A stretch of DNA of 64,000 nucleotides from Siphonodentalium dalli. Its lineage: Eukaryota > Mollusca > Scaphopoda > Gadilida > Siphonodentaliidae. How positions within the stretch are numbered: position 1 is the stretch's first letter; every line of letters begins with the position of its first letter. The translations under genes and the position numbers were made by a program. The notes beneath the pieces were generated by a model, which searched no databases, had not been told where the DNA came from, and was given only the letters and a program-made list of their open reading frames with translations. This document shows, piece by piece, positions 35,155 through 45,873 of the stretch. The DNA lies in the NCBI GenBank assembly GCA_032622095.1, contig CP136067.1, positions 196,502,052 through 196,566,051 of the forward strand, given 5' to 3'.

Positions 35155-35325
35155 ATATAGAGGATCTCCAACGAGTTATGTCGGGATATAAGATTTTATG
35201 AAACGAGTTTGATAAATTTGATTCACAACGAGTCGTAGAAGAGTTGTGAATCAAATTTATCAAACTCGTTTCATAAAATATTATATTCCAACATAACGAG
35301 TTGAAGATCTTGTATATCACATGAA
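35155..35325. repeat. Foldback element (AAACGAGTTTGATAAATTTG arms)
   Basis: Arms around ACAACGAGTCGTAGAAGAGTTGT. Half of the same element occurs at 43103-43195 (GATATACAAGATCTTCAAC ... ACAACGAGTCG). Confidence 0.5.
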
Positions 35326-35762
35326 AAATAAACTGGAGCTTTATGCCTTTTTAACAAATCAAAATCTTTAAAAGAAGCTGAAAAAATGGCTGAGACACTT
35401 CACAGCCATATACGACAGTATTGATCGCTCTGCCTTACAACGAAACATATAGTCCCCCAATTTGCCTCATTGTTTTGTGCTTAATTTCATTAGTCCAACG
35501 AGGTTGGACAGTAATTGAACTATAATGAACAAAGCAATCATTTTGTAATGTCTGATATTGGTGTCAAGCACGGCTTTTTTAAATAGTATTAATCCGCGCA
35601 GTAATTTACTTGGCGCGATTCCAAGTATCCTGGGAAGCATCCATCGATTACTCACTAGTGAGAGATAAGAAAATATCTAATCGATTTTTCAATGATATTA
35701 TAGGGTTTTTATGTGATATAGAATAGCATACCTGACTGGCACTATAATTTTCTTCTTTATAG

Positions 35763-35968
35763 GCCAGCGATACCGGACGAGAGAGATTCTCACGTTTCCT
35801 GGGAACGGAGGAACAATGTGTCCCCATCTTAGTGAGATGCAGGCGTGTGAGCCCAAGCCCTGCTATAATTGGAACATTACTAACAGTAACTGTATGATAT
35901 ACAACGAGAAGCATTCATGTGGATCAGGCTTACTCTATAAAACTATAGCCTGCGTTGATAGATATAAT
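35763..35968 (+). CDS. THSD7A: THSD7-like exon E4: end of A repeat and B-type repeat
   Basis: Acceptor TCTTTATAG ends at 35762, first donor GTGAGT at 35969; 206 nt, phase 1 to 0. The peptide GQRYRTREILTFPGNGG then MCPHLSEM is the A-type second half. CYNWNITNSNC ... SCGSGLLYKTIACVDRYN is a B-type repeat in which the usual second Trp is Asn-rich, giving possible N-glycosylation (NIT). The terminal 12 bases plus donor are the seed of a 34-bp minisatellite with 23 copies of the donor (35957-36734), so the exact donor used cannot be fixed from sequence. The first is chosen because E5 begins in phase 0, which it satisfies. Confidence 0.5.
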
Positions 35969-36734
35969 GTGAGTACAAGACTAAGGGTGTGATAGATATA
36001 ATGTGAGTACAGTACTAAGGGTGTGATATATATAATGTGAGTACAGTACTATGGGCGCTATAGATATAATGTGAGTACAGTACTACATGCGCGATAGATA
36101 TAATGTGAGTACAGTACTATGGGCGCGATAGATATAATGTGAGTACAGTACTAAAGGTTTGATATATATAATGTGAGTTCAGTACTACAGGCACAATAGA
36201 TATAATGTGTGTACAGTACAAAGGGTGTGATAGATATAATGTGAGTACAGTACTAAGGGAATGATAGATATAATGTGAGTACAGTACTAAGGACATGATA
36301 GATATAATGTGAGTACAGTACTAAGGACATGATAGATATAATGTGAGTACAGTACAAAGGGTGTGATAGATATAATGTGAGTACAGTACTAAGGGCATGA
36401 TAGATATAATGTGAGTACAGTACTAAGGACATGATAGATATAATGTGAGTACAGTACAAAGGGTGTGATAGATATAATGTGAGTACAGTACTAAGGGCAT
36501 GATAGATATAATGTGAGTACAGTACTAAGGACATGATAGATATAATGTGAGTACAGTACTAAGGGCATGATAGATATAATGTGAGTACAGTACTAAGGAC
36601 ATGATAGATATAATGTGAGTACAGTACAAAGGGTGTGATAGATATAATGTGAGTACAGTACTAAGGGCATGATAGATATAATGTGAGTACAGTACTAAGG
36701 ACATGATAGATATAATGTGAGTACAGTACTAAGG
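35957..36734 (+). repeat. 34-bp minisatellite built on the exon E4 5' splice site, about 23 units
   Basis: Period 34 bp: the junction GATAGATATAAT|GTGAGTAC of exon E4 recurs at 35969, 36003, 36037 and on to 36717, separated by AGTACTAAGGGTGT-type spacers. Units vary mainly in the spacer (GGGTGT, GGACAT, GGGCGC, GGGCAT), while GTGAGTAC is kept in nearly all. A higher-order pattern of three units (GGACAT, AAAGGGTGT, GGGCAT) appears from about 36250. Confidence 0.5.
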
Positions 36735-36803
36735 ACCCACCCTCCGATTTGACACCGCATTATCTTAAAACTTTCCTAAGGTTATTTGCCAGGTAAACAT
36801 ATA

Positions 36804-37131
36804 ATAATGTCCTAAATAATCGACCCCTAAACCACAGCAGAATTATGGAAAAAAATTCAGGATTTAGTCCGAAATATGGCTTGTTGCCATTCATCGGAAA
36901 GGTATCGGGGAGCAATCAGAGGGTTGACATTAGCTCACTTAATCAATGCTAATATACAGAATATACACGTAAAATTCCATGACAATCAGCCTCAGGATTC
37001 TTGAGATACAGTATAATATGTCAGGTGAGAGCTTTCCGATGAATGGGAACAAGCCATATTTCCGACTAAATCCTGAAAAATTTCCCATAATTCTGCTGTT
37101 GTTAAAGGGTCATATACTTCAGGCATTACTG
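36804..37131. mobile_element. TA-flanked MITE (CAGTAATGC family) with 115-bp insert, copy 8
   Basis: The left arm ATAATGTCCTAAATAATC to ATCGGAAAGG and right arm GAGAGCTTTCCGATGAATGG to GGCATTACTG are separated by foreign sequence at about 36905-37022 with no similarity to other features here. Confidence 0.5.
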
Positions 37132-37789
37132 TATAATAATGGATAAAATAAAAATACTTGTAAGCATACTTGTTATGGCGAAAAGCCACAAAATCATCCA
37201 TAAAGTAATACGTTAAAAATGATCAGAAAAGCTCATAATTGAGAAGCTCTTTATTATCTACCGCTTGTAGGCAATGGAAGCATGTAGCTGTTTTTTTGGG
37301 AAAATGCATTTTTAATCATATTTGGGGAAAAAGTATAAATAGATAAGGGCTGTGAAAGGAAATAAGTATAAAGAAGAGTGTTCAAGATGCCAGAAGGAGA
37401 TAGATGGGAGTTCTGGAGTTCAGTTCACCATTTTGAACACTGTAAACTGACACAGAGTGATGTGTTTATGGTAGGTTTTAATATAGTAAAATAGTCCTTT
37501 GAAACTCTTCACCAGTCCTTAAAAAGTTATTAGAAAGTGCTTAAATTTGATTCCTAGGAAAGAGTATCAACCCTGTAATTAATCATTCCTGTTTCTAATG
37601 ACATTACCACATTTTGACAGAATGAAATTTGCATTCGTTATATATTAAGAACAGGAGATAGTAAAAGTGGAATAACTTAGGCAATCATAAGCCATATGTA
37701 TTGTAGAGTAAAACAATTTTTAATATTTTTCCAAAGTTATCTCCGAGCTACTCCATCTTTTACATGATCATTGTTTAACCTTTTATTTG

Positions 37790-37968
37790 TTTAACTCCCA
37801 TAGGGAGCCTCACATATAAGAGAATACACTGAATTACAATGTTAATATTTTTAGGCTAATGTATTCTCTTGTATATCCAAGGCTCCCTATGTGAGACTCC
37901 ATATATAAGAGAATGCATTGGCACAGGGTTTTCACAAAATTTCAGGAAGCTCCATTCATGGAAGTGTT
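37790..37968 (+). mobile_element. TTAA foldback MITE (CATGACNGGAGCT family), 5'-truncated
   Basis: Begins in CCCATAGGGAGCCTCACAT and ends GCTCCATTCATGGAAGTG before TTAA. 37132-37789 contains nothing else recognised. Confidence 0.5.
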
Positions 37969-38015
37969 AAATTAACCATTGGAACTGAAATTGATCTATA
38001 TATTTTTCTTTATAG

Positions 38016-38211
38016 TTACGGGTAACTGATAATTTGTGTGCTGAAGACAGCCCCAAACCAGATGAAGAAGCCACATGTTATGTGCCATGTCCAAATGACT
38101 GCGTGATATCCAAATGGTCGAAATGGACAAGCTGTCCTGAAGTCTGCCAGTTGGAACTAACAACGTCCATACGCCAGAGACATCGGCAGATACTAGCCTT
38201 TCCTGGTCCAG
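38016..38211 (+). CDS. THSD7A: THSD7-like exon E5: A-type repeat
   Basis: Acceptor TTTCTTTATAG ends at 38015, donor GTTGGT at 38212; 196 nt, phase 0 to 1. The peptide LRVTDNLCAEDSPKPDEE ends the previous repeat. CYVPCPNDCVISKWSKW is a textbook A-type start with WxxW, and SIRQRHRQILAFPGP gives the basic strand. The donor deviates from consensus (GTTGGT) but is the only GT that keeps frame with E6. A long dispersed repeat follows within the intron. Confidence 0.5.
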
Positions 38212-38214
38212 GTT

Positions 38215-39185
38215 GGTGTTTTTATTTGTACCCATACCATAGTATGGTACACATAGTGTCGATGTCTGGATTGACCACTTGTCATTCATCCGTCCATCCG
38301 TCCGTCCATAGACACTTTATGCATGGCGCGATAACTCAAATATTTTCTATCCGATCAGAACCAAATTTTGTCTATGAATTTCTCAGCCCGAAATACAGAT
38401 CGAGTTCTAATATGATCAGATCAGAGTTATGGCCCTTTTTTTACTTAGAATTCACGCATGCTGCCATAACTAAAAAAAAATATTTGTGATCAAAACCAAA
38501 TTTGGTATGTGAGTTTCTCAGCCCAAAATACAGAGAGAATTCGAATTTGGTTTTGTCCAATATTTTTTAACGGAGTTATGGGGATGGATTTTAGCATCTC
38601 ATTATTCAATCAAGGCGATGGTCATATGTTAAAGTAACCAATTCCTCAAATTTTTTCCACTCCTATACATAGTATATTACTTGAAATTCTTTAATTACAT
38701 GAGCTATTGAATTGTAAAGGGAAATAATTAATGAGTCAAAATTAGATGACATATAAAAAATTAACGAACTTTCAAAGCTGATATTGTTATCTAGTTCACT
38801 CATTTAAAAAAAACAGGACTTCTTATGTTAATGGTCCATTCACTTTTGGTTTCTGGTTGATAACTTGAGATAGCCTCAACTAGAAAGAATAAAAGTTGGT
38901 ATGTGAATTTACTGGCCCGAAATACAGGTAAAGTTCACATTTGGGTTCACCCGTCAATTTTCACCAGAGTTAGGGCCCTTTTTGTTGGAATTTTCACTCA
39001 ATTTTCTTTTCCGGATGATAAGGTTAGTAAATCTGAACTGAATAAATGAAATTAGGTAGTAGCCCAAAAATACACGTCAAGATCGAATTTTAGTTCCGCC
39101 CGCCAATTTTCACCAGAGTTATGACCCTTTATTGGAATTAACCATGGGTGTATTTTTGCCACGCCTAGCGATGCTCTTGTTTCAA
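38215..39185 (+). repeat. Long dispersed repeat (GAGTTATGGCCC / AATTTGGTATGTG type)
   Basis: Follows the donor of E5 directly. It starts near a CCGTCCGTCC run and contains repeated blocks: GAGTTATG-CCC, AATTTGGTATGTG, CAGCCCGAAATACAG and GATAACTTGAG. It ends CACGCCTAGCGATGCTCTTGTT. Related copies are at 59340-59660 and 60055-60995, the latter ending CACGCCCAGCGTAGCTCTTGTT. Confidence 0.5.
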
Positions 39186-39276
39186 ATAGATTATTTTGGT
39201 AAGAAATTTTTATTTGTCTAGAAAACTAGGAAATTCTTTTGGAATAATTGTACCCCATAATGTGCGCCATCTTAAC

Positions 39277-39490
39277 TTTCATGACAGGAGCTGTGCTTGT
39301 TCAGCATTAAAGATCATGTGCCAGTGCATTCTCTTTAGGGAGCCTCAGATATATAAGAGAATCCACTGGCTGACAAGGTCAAGTTAGGTCAATGCATTCT
39401 CTTATATATGCGTGTCTCTCATACATATATTAAAGTAGGCATTGGCACAGGGTTTTCGCAAAATTTCAGGAAGCTCCAGTCATAGAAGGG
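39277..39490 (+). mobile_element. TTAA foldback MITE (CATGACNGGAGCT family), decayed
   Basis: TTAACTTTCATGACAGGAGC ... GCTCCAGTCATAGAAGGG with internal deletions of the first palindrome. Confidence 0.5.
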
Positions 39491-39813
39491 TTGAAGCTAA
39501 AGCAGCATTTTGTCAATTCAAATTGTAGTCAAAGAACATTAACTCTATATCTAGTGCATTCTCAGAGAACTTGTTTTATGTCAATGCTATTCTTGTTATA
39601 ACAATATCAACTGACAGTTAAAGTCAACATAAAACATTGCATATGCGGGGAGCACATGGGGCAATTTACTGAGATATTATGTATAAATGTGTGATATCAT
39701 CAGTTTATATGCATAATTTTAAAGACATATTGTATGCTTATATAATTGAACAAAGCTATTGAGTGCAGTACCAAGGCACACCCTGTCCTTGCTGGCTACA
39801 TTTGCCAACCAGT

Positions 39814-39880
39814 CAAGCCTGAGTTTGCAGAATGAGGTCCCCAGAGGTTGAATTTAGTGATGCTTTCTCGCACCAGATTT
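39814..39880 (+). mobile_element. GAGGTCCCC foldback family, left-end fragment
   Basis: TCAAGCCTGAGTTTGCAGAA followed by TGAGGTCCCCAGAGG and GTGATGCT, then abrupt divergence. 39881-40327 is unassigned. Confidence 0.5.
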
Positions 39881-40331
39881 TTGAGAATTCAGAAATTGTT
39901 GATTGAATAATGCTGTATACTGTATCCATATATTAGGTCAATAGAAAAAATTTGCCTTAACCGTCAAATAAATTTCAATGACCCATTAATCAGTCAATTT
40001 TTATAAAATTAGACAAATTGTTTTGAAACTTGGCACAGTCTGTCATATATTTAGTAGCACGAGAACCTGTGCATCTGTGATTATGGGGTCTGTCTGACTT
40101 TTTCGTGGCCCTTTTCAACTTAGAAGTTTTTCGCAACATGCATAATTTTGTCCGAGCTTGAATTTCCTGTTTTCTTTTGGAAAAACAAATATGTTTATAT
40201 GCTACACTTAATGTAGCCCAATTGCACTGTGGGGGTATCCTTAGTCTCATTGGGACTGTCTCACATCTAGGTTAACCCTGGTCTGATGATAAAAAAATGA
40301 CCTCAACCTAAAAACTAAACCTATGGCTTAA

Positions 40332-40564
40332 CCCTTTGAGTGCCAGGGGCCGATCTCATCGGCCCTAAACCTGCAAAATAAGTCTGTTAAAGAATATAAG
40401 AATAAATTATTAAAATTGTAAAAAATTGTAAAAAAAAAATAATTGTTAGGCCAATGCATTCTCTTATATATGCGAGGCGACCTATGGTCGACTCGCATAT
40501 ATAAGAGAATGCATTGGCACAGGGTATACGGGTTGATACAAAAATCGACCTGGCACTCAAAGGG
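40332..40564. mobile_element. TTAA foldback MITE (GAGTGCCAGG family), copy 1
   Basis: TTAA at 40328-40331 and 40565-40568; CCCTTTGAGTGCCAGG ... CCTGGCACTCAAAGGG. It contains the same GCATTCTCTTATATATGCGAG palindrome as the ACCCAACA family. The other copy is at 62212. Confidence 0.5.
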
Positions 40565-40567
40565 TTA

Positions 40568-40935
40568 AAGTGATGTGAAACACTCCAGGTTGGTGACCAA
40601 ATAGAAATGGAGAATAATATTGCTCAAAGTAGTTATTTTTGCGAATATTAATCCAAATTTACAGAACACTCTGTCATTCTTATATATTATTAAATGCAAT
40701 GACTCTCCATGGCGAACTGATTTGCATTAGTTTACTGCTGATTGTTGCATCCCGAATCGAGATGTAAATATTTACAATTAAGCGTAGTTCAGACGATGAT
40801 TTCTATGGAGTAGTATGGTTGATTTCTTTGAGATTTTTGGCAATGTTAGTAGAATGCTACATTCCAACAGTTGGCATGGCACCTGAGTACTACCTTATCA
40901 GTTTCACGCACCCGAATAAGTCCATAATATGTCTT
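40568..40935 (+). mobile_element. Dispersed element (AAAGTRATGTGAAACACTC family), copy 2
   Basis: Starts AAAGTGATGTGAAACACTCC immediately after the TTAA of the preceding MITE and ends AAGTCCATAATATGTCTT, about 17 bp before exon E6. It has a single left subunit rather than the three seen at 16142. Confidence 0.5.
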
Positions 40936-40951
40936 TAATTAAATTTTATAG

Positions 40952-41269
40952 GTGGAAGGCCGTGTCCTGGTGATAATGAGATATTTCAGAAGCAGACTTG
41001 TCCGCTGCCGATGGAATGTTCAGTGTACATGTGGCGTACCAGTAGCTGGGGTACATGCCATTTGGATCGGAGGTCATATAACTGCGGCCATGGCAAGCAG
41101 ACGCGAGAGGTTGCCTGTTATAACAACAAAGGGCAATTGGTTGCCGAGCGACGCTGTGTTAACAAAGTTCGACCAGACGACTCACAGATGTGTGAAGTAC
41201 CGTGTCCTAAAGACTGTGAAGTGACGCACTGGTCCGAGTGGTCGGATTGCAGCCAGAGCTGCTGGGATG
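40952..41269 (+). CDS. THSD7A: THSD7-like exon E6: A end, full B repeat, start of next A repeat
   Basis: Acceptor AAATTTTATAG ends at 40951, donor GTAAGC at 41270; 318 nt, phase 1 to 1. GGRPCPGDNE closes an A repeat. CSVYMWRTSSWGTC ... NCGHGKQTREVACYN is a complete B repeat. CEVPCPKDCEVTHWSEW then SDCSQSC opens the next A repeat. The acceptor lies about 17 bp after a dispersed element (40568-40935), and a TTAA-type MITE starts about 20 bp after the donor. Confidence 0.5.
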
Positions 41270-41289
41270 GTAAGCGATGAACCCTTTAA

Positions 41290-41473
41290 CCCTTTCAGTG
41301 CCAAGTCCGATTTTTGTATCAACACATATTTCCTTGATAATAATGTAATACATTGATGGAAAGAGCTCTTAGAGCTCTTTCCATCAATGTATCACATTAT
41401 TATAATCAATAAATTTGAAAAATGATCAAGGAAATATGGGTTGATACAAAAATCGGACTTACCACTGAAAGGG
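41290..41473. mobile_element. TTAA foldback MITE (CAGTGCCAAGTCC family), copy 2
   Basis: TTAA at 41286-41289 and 41474-41477. The centre is GGAAAGAGCTCTTAGAGCTC; the left arm is shortened. It starts 20 bp after the donor of E6. Confidence 0.5.
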
Positions 41474-41477
41474 TTAA

Positions 41478-42525
41478 CCCTTTGGCGAGGAGAAAGACAT
41501 ATATGTTGCCGTATGGTTCGCGAGTGGAACGGCATATCTGTCATTTCAGGAAGTGTCATTTTTATGTAGACATAACTTCAATTAATTATCTGATTTATAA
41601 AAGAAATGTAGAGGAGATATTTAGATTAATATAATGTCCCAATGTATAAGTGCAATAGATTATGATAGCACACATAAACAGAAAATACATATAAATTAAA
41701 ACGAATTGTTGGTCCCTTTTGTCCTGAATTTGTTAATAATTATTGCTATGACGTTGACGTTAAACTCACACATGCAATCATGTATATGATGTTATATTAT
41801 ATCTCACGTGACTTTCTCGCATTCTGATTGGTTGCACACTGCTATACCCCAGTAGGATTCCTACATGCCTACTATTCTTTTTCTATTTATAGTAACAAAC
41901 TCATTCCACGAAATCGGTTTACCGCCTGAAGATTCGGCCAATCTTAAACTGTACCGTGTACGATACTTGCAATATAAGCATATCATTAGATTTATTGGTG
42001 AATTGTAATGATCTTACCAATGTCAGATCATAGCTAGCTAATGTATTCAATAGTTTTTTCCGTTTGGTTGGCAAGCGGCCAGTCCTAATTTTGTAGTGCC
42101 AGCGGAAGTTATTTATAACTTCCATTTCCATTCTAATCGAAGTTAAGCCAGTTAACTTCTACAATTTTGCCAAAATATCTTTGCTAATGACGTATTGATA
42201 GCAATAAATGCATGAATTATGAAGAGGTGCTGTTAGATGTAACTAATAACATAGTTATGCCCCCCCCCCCCCCCCCCCCCCCCCTGCCATCGTCAACAGA
42301 TTGTCATAAATTGTAAAATCTGAGACCGATTTCCAAAACACGGTAAATAAAAATGTGACAAAATCAGACACAGATATTGTGTGAGAATTAATTGGCACCA
42401 ATGTTCGATATAATATAATAACTAATGAATGTCTTGTCGTTGACTATGCCAAAATAGTGGTCCTTGAGGAGGAATAGTCAACTCCAAGCCATTCATTATC
42501 TATATAATAGATACTCTCCAAAGGG
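41478..42525. mobile_element. Possible 1.05-kb TTAA element (CCCTTTGGCGAGGAG ends)
   Basis: TTAA|CCCTTTGGCGAGGAG at the left and CTCTCCAAAGGG|TTAA at the right give a 12-14 bp imperfect TIR with TTAA on both sides; the left TTAA is shared with the previous MITE. No coding sequence is recognised. It includes a run of about 25 C (42260-42284). The match is short, so it is tentative. Confidence 0.5.
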
Positions 42526-43298
42526 TTAAAGGCCCTCAATGTGCTCACTCGTTAATAGAATGTTATTGAATTCCATTGATCAAATAATAAATATCAACAT
42601 GTCTCAGTGTCACCGTATTAGCTTATATCACATGAAACCCTATTATATCATTAAAAAAGCCATTACATATTTCCTTAACTCTCACTAGTTATAAATAGGC
42701 GGCACTTGTAAAATTAGTTAATGTCACTATGCATAGGTGGCACTTGCAAATTAGTTAAAGTCACTTGGCATCGCACCAACAAAATGATCGCATGTCTTGA
42801 CATTGTTTTCATTGTTTAATACTATTTCGAAAAGCCACACATGATACCAACACCAGACAATGCAAAATGATTACTTTGTTTAATAAAGTTAACATCTTGT
42901 CCAACTTTGTTGCACTGATGAAATAGACACAAACACAAAGAGGCAAATTGGGGGGAATATATGTTCCGTCGCCAGCCCAGAGCATGCAATATTGTTGTAT
43001 ATGGTTGTGAAGCGTCTCAGCCAATGCTGTAAATGTTTGCATTTTGCAGTTTCTTTTCAGGATTTTGATTTGTTAAAAAGGCATAAAGCTCTTGTTTTTT
43101 TCATGTGATATACAAGATCTTCAACTCATTATGTTGGATATAAGATTTTATGAAACTCGTTTGATAAATATGATTCACAACGAGTCGTCCACGATATTTT
43201 GTCAAATGCTTGGAAAATCATTTGCAAACACTATAATATAATGTTTTCATGTGAAATTGTCTTCAATTTCTGTCAAAATCCTTCTATTTTTATCACAG

Positions 43299-43511
43299 CT
43301 ACGTCTCAGAAAGTTCCGATCCAGTACCGTCACCGCTACATTATCCAGCATGCTCAGTATGGAGGGAAGCCATGTCCGAATAACCTCGCTGATCCCCGAC
43401 AGTGCCTCGACTTACCACTCTGTCACGGCTTCAAGTGGAATCACTCTTCGTGGGGCAGATGTATTGTTCCACGAAAGGTCGGCAGCTGTGAGGAGGGCCT
43501 AAGAGCTAGAA
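43299..43511 (+). CDS. THSD7A: THSD7-like exon E7: A end and B-type repeat
   Basis: Acceptor TTTATCACAG ends at 43298, donor GTAAGC at 43512; 213 nt, phase 1 to 1. The peptide IQYRHRYIIQHAQYGGKPCP is the A-type second half. CHGFKWNHSSWGRC then SCEEGLRAR is a B-type repeat with a potential N-glycosylation site (NHS) between the two Trp residues. The Gly-x-Gly of the B turn is EEG here. Confidence 0.5.
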
Positions 43512-43598
43512 GTAAGCTATGATATAAAGAATCAACATAAACAATAGAAAAGTGATTAAGCCACGCAAAGTCAAATTCCATTTTCTCAGGCCCACATA

Positions 43599-43786
43599 CA
43601 GTAATGCCTTAAATAATCAACTCCTTAACCACAGCAGAATTATGGGTAACTTTTCAGGATTTAGTCGGAAATATGGCTTGTTGCCATTCCTTGGAGAGCT
43701 CTGTGACAAGCCATATTTCCGACTAAATCCTGAAAAGTTACATAATTCTGCTATGGTTAAGGAGTTGATTATTTAGGGCATTACTG
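43599..43786. mobile_element. TA-flanked MITE (CAGTAATGC family), copy 9
   Basis: CAGTAATGCCTTAAATAATC ... GGGCATTACTG, flanked by TA, with a shortened loop (CTTGGAGAGCTCTGTG). Confidence 0.5.
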
Positions 43787-43834
43787 TACATGTTCTCAAA
43801 ATTCTGCATGTGTGCAATCTTTTTTATCCGTGAT

Positions 43835-43955
43835 CAATTTGTTTGATAATTATTTAATCAGTTCGATTTATGCAAACCTGTGAAGTGAGATCAAACAGAA
43901 CTGTATCCCAATTCAAATTTCCGATTCATTATTGTAATTGGTAACTATGTTCAAA
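43835..43955 (+). repeat. Dispersed repeat shared with 63120-63280
   Basis: CAATTCAAATTTCCGATTCATT and GTAATTGGTAACTATGTTC recur in the same orientation near 63228-63275. Confidence 0.5.
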
Positions 43956-44084
43956 CATTGCATTGTGACTGCAATCTCAGTAAAATAAATTTATCAATGA
44001 TACTTATATATTGGTTGATTTTTGATGAAATAAATCACATGGAATTTATCAACTAACATTTATGGACATCTGTTTAGGTAATAA

Positions 44085-44675
44085 TAATAATATATAGCAT
44101 TTAGATAGCATTTCATCCCTGGTGTAGCTCGAAGAGCTTGGGACTCTATATGCAGGTTATATACATGTACAAACATTAGAAGATGTACAGTCACACACAA
44201 GCAAATATGTGGATACGGAACATGATGCAATGTCACTATCTACGGCTAGTTGTGTGCGGGTAAATCTTGAAGAGGTGCTTCTTAAGTCGTTGCTTGAAGA
44301 TGTCAAGAGAATGTGAACGATGAATGTCGAGAGGGATGGAGTTCCAATCACTTGGTGCGGCGTGTGTGAACAGACGACGTTCATTTTTCTTATATTTACC
44401 CACGGGAACAGCCAGAAGCTGTTTTTCCTTGGAACAGAGGTTATCACGGCCTGGTACATACAACGTAAGAAGGTCCGAGATGTATGCTGGAGCAGAGGAA
44501 TGAAAGTAACGATAGCAGAACGTTGCTAACTTGAAATCAATTTGCGTGCGCACTGGGAGACAATGTAGGTTTTTCAAAATTGGAGAAACATGGGTGGATT
44601 TCGGAACACAGACAACTGAAATTTTACCAAGAGCTAGCCGATCCAGAGGTGGAATGATTCGTTGTTGTGTGTCCT
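44085..44675 (-). pseudogene. LINE retrotransposon 3' end (reverse transcriptase C-terminus)
   Basis: The - strand reads in frame from about 44673 to 44236. It contains HVSPILKNLHCLPVRTQIDF, YISDLLTLYVPGRD and FTHAAPSDWNSIPLDI, then SLDIFKQRLKKHLFKIY. This is the conserved C-terminal tail of non-LTR reverse transcriptases (L2/CR1/RTE-like). A stop lies just upstream, so only the 5'-truncated end remains. Downstream on the - strand a short untranslated region ends in an ATTATTATT tail near 44085. The copy is uninterrupted over about 145 codons, so it may be fairly young. Confidence 0.5.
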
Positions 44676-44906
44676 AAAAATAAAAAATAATAACTTAAAG
44701 CCGAGCACTTACATGCGTTTTGGTCTGAGAAACAGGAAATAGAGTGTGCATGGCCTGATTGCGACTTAAAGATGCGCTATCTCTTCCCAGCTCCGCTTCC
44801 AATGACAAAATATCTAGAACCTCATTTTGAAGGCTCTTTGATTTATTATTCCCAAAAACACAAAGAGAAACATCATATGTTACTCAAGTTTCTCTTAAGA
44901 GTGTTT

Positions 44907-45150
44907 TAACCCTTTTTTATACTAAATGGATTCTCCCAGTCAGTTAAAAGGTGTACATTGGAATGGTCTATTATTCATTTTGGAGGGATGTTAAGATGAT
45001 AAAAGCAGACGACAGATAAATAAATGTGTGGAAGGAACCCTATTTATTGAGGAAATGTTTAGATAATAAGTTCAACAAACGACCTATGGACCTATAGTCA
45101 TTTCTGGAACTTATTATCTAAACAATTCCTATGGGATAACTACTCATGAA
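44907..45150 (+). mobile_element. CTAAATGGATTCTCCC-type element
   Basis: Starts TTAACCCTTTTTTATACTAAATGG and includes inverted GGAAATGTTTAGATAATAAG ... CTTATTATCTAAACAATTCC around a short centre. Same family as 1381 and 27430. 45151-45678 is unassigned. Confidence 0.5.
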
Positions 45151-45678
45151 TGCTGCCATAGGAATGTCCGATGGCCCCCATTCACTCAATGACGACAACA
45201 ACAACATATTGTTATGTCGGGTTTCTACACATCTACATACATGGTGCATGTACCGTCAATCCACAGGAATACCCAATAGGAATCTAGATGTTGCATTTCT
45301 TCAGAATTGCTTACATGGCTCAGTGAGAAGGAGGAGAGGTCCTATCTTTGATCGGTACATTACTGAGACGAGAGAAGGCATAAAGAGCGTTTTCTATTTC
45401 TAAAAGTTGTTACTGGCAAGTTGGAGTGGATTCTCTCGTGTTGGATAGGAATCTGAGTGGCTGGTGTATATATATCTATACCCGGAGAAAATGACACGAA
45501 TGTTATTCTATACCCCATCCACTGGAATGCCAACAGCTCCTGGTCTTACCAAGAATAATCATCAAATCTATACTTGTCATTCATATCCCTGTACCCTTAT
45601 TTTTGTAGGTGATCTTGGATGGCATGAAATTTAACAGAACTTGAAATGTACTTTGATTTTCGTTCTATTTTTGACCAG

Positions 45679-45873
45679 ACATCTCATGTGAGCATGAGAA
45701 TGGAACAGTCCACCATCTTGACGTCTGCATGCGTAACATTGGTCCAATACCCTCACTGACGGAGAGATGTTACAAACCGTGTGAGACAGAATGTCGCTTC
45801 AGTGAGTGGTCGGAGTTTTCCCATTGTATTGGTGGTTGCCAAGGGAAACGGGTGCGGCAGAGAAAACTTCTTG
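45679..45873 (+). CDS. THSD7A: THSD7-like exon E8: B end and A-type repeat with altered Trp
   Basis: Acceptor TTTTTGACCAG ends at 45678, donor GTAAGT at 45874; 195 nt, phase 1 to 1. NISCEHENGTVHHLDVCM completes a B repeat. CYKPCETECRFSEWSEF then SHCIGGCQGKRVRQRK is an A repeat in which the second Trp of WSEW is Phe, so the usual WxxW C-mannosylation pair is broken in this repeat only. The exon joins E7 with an Asn codon split across the intron. Confidence 0.5.
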
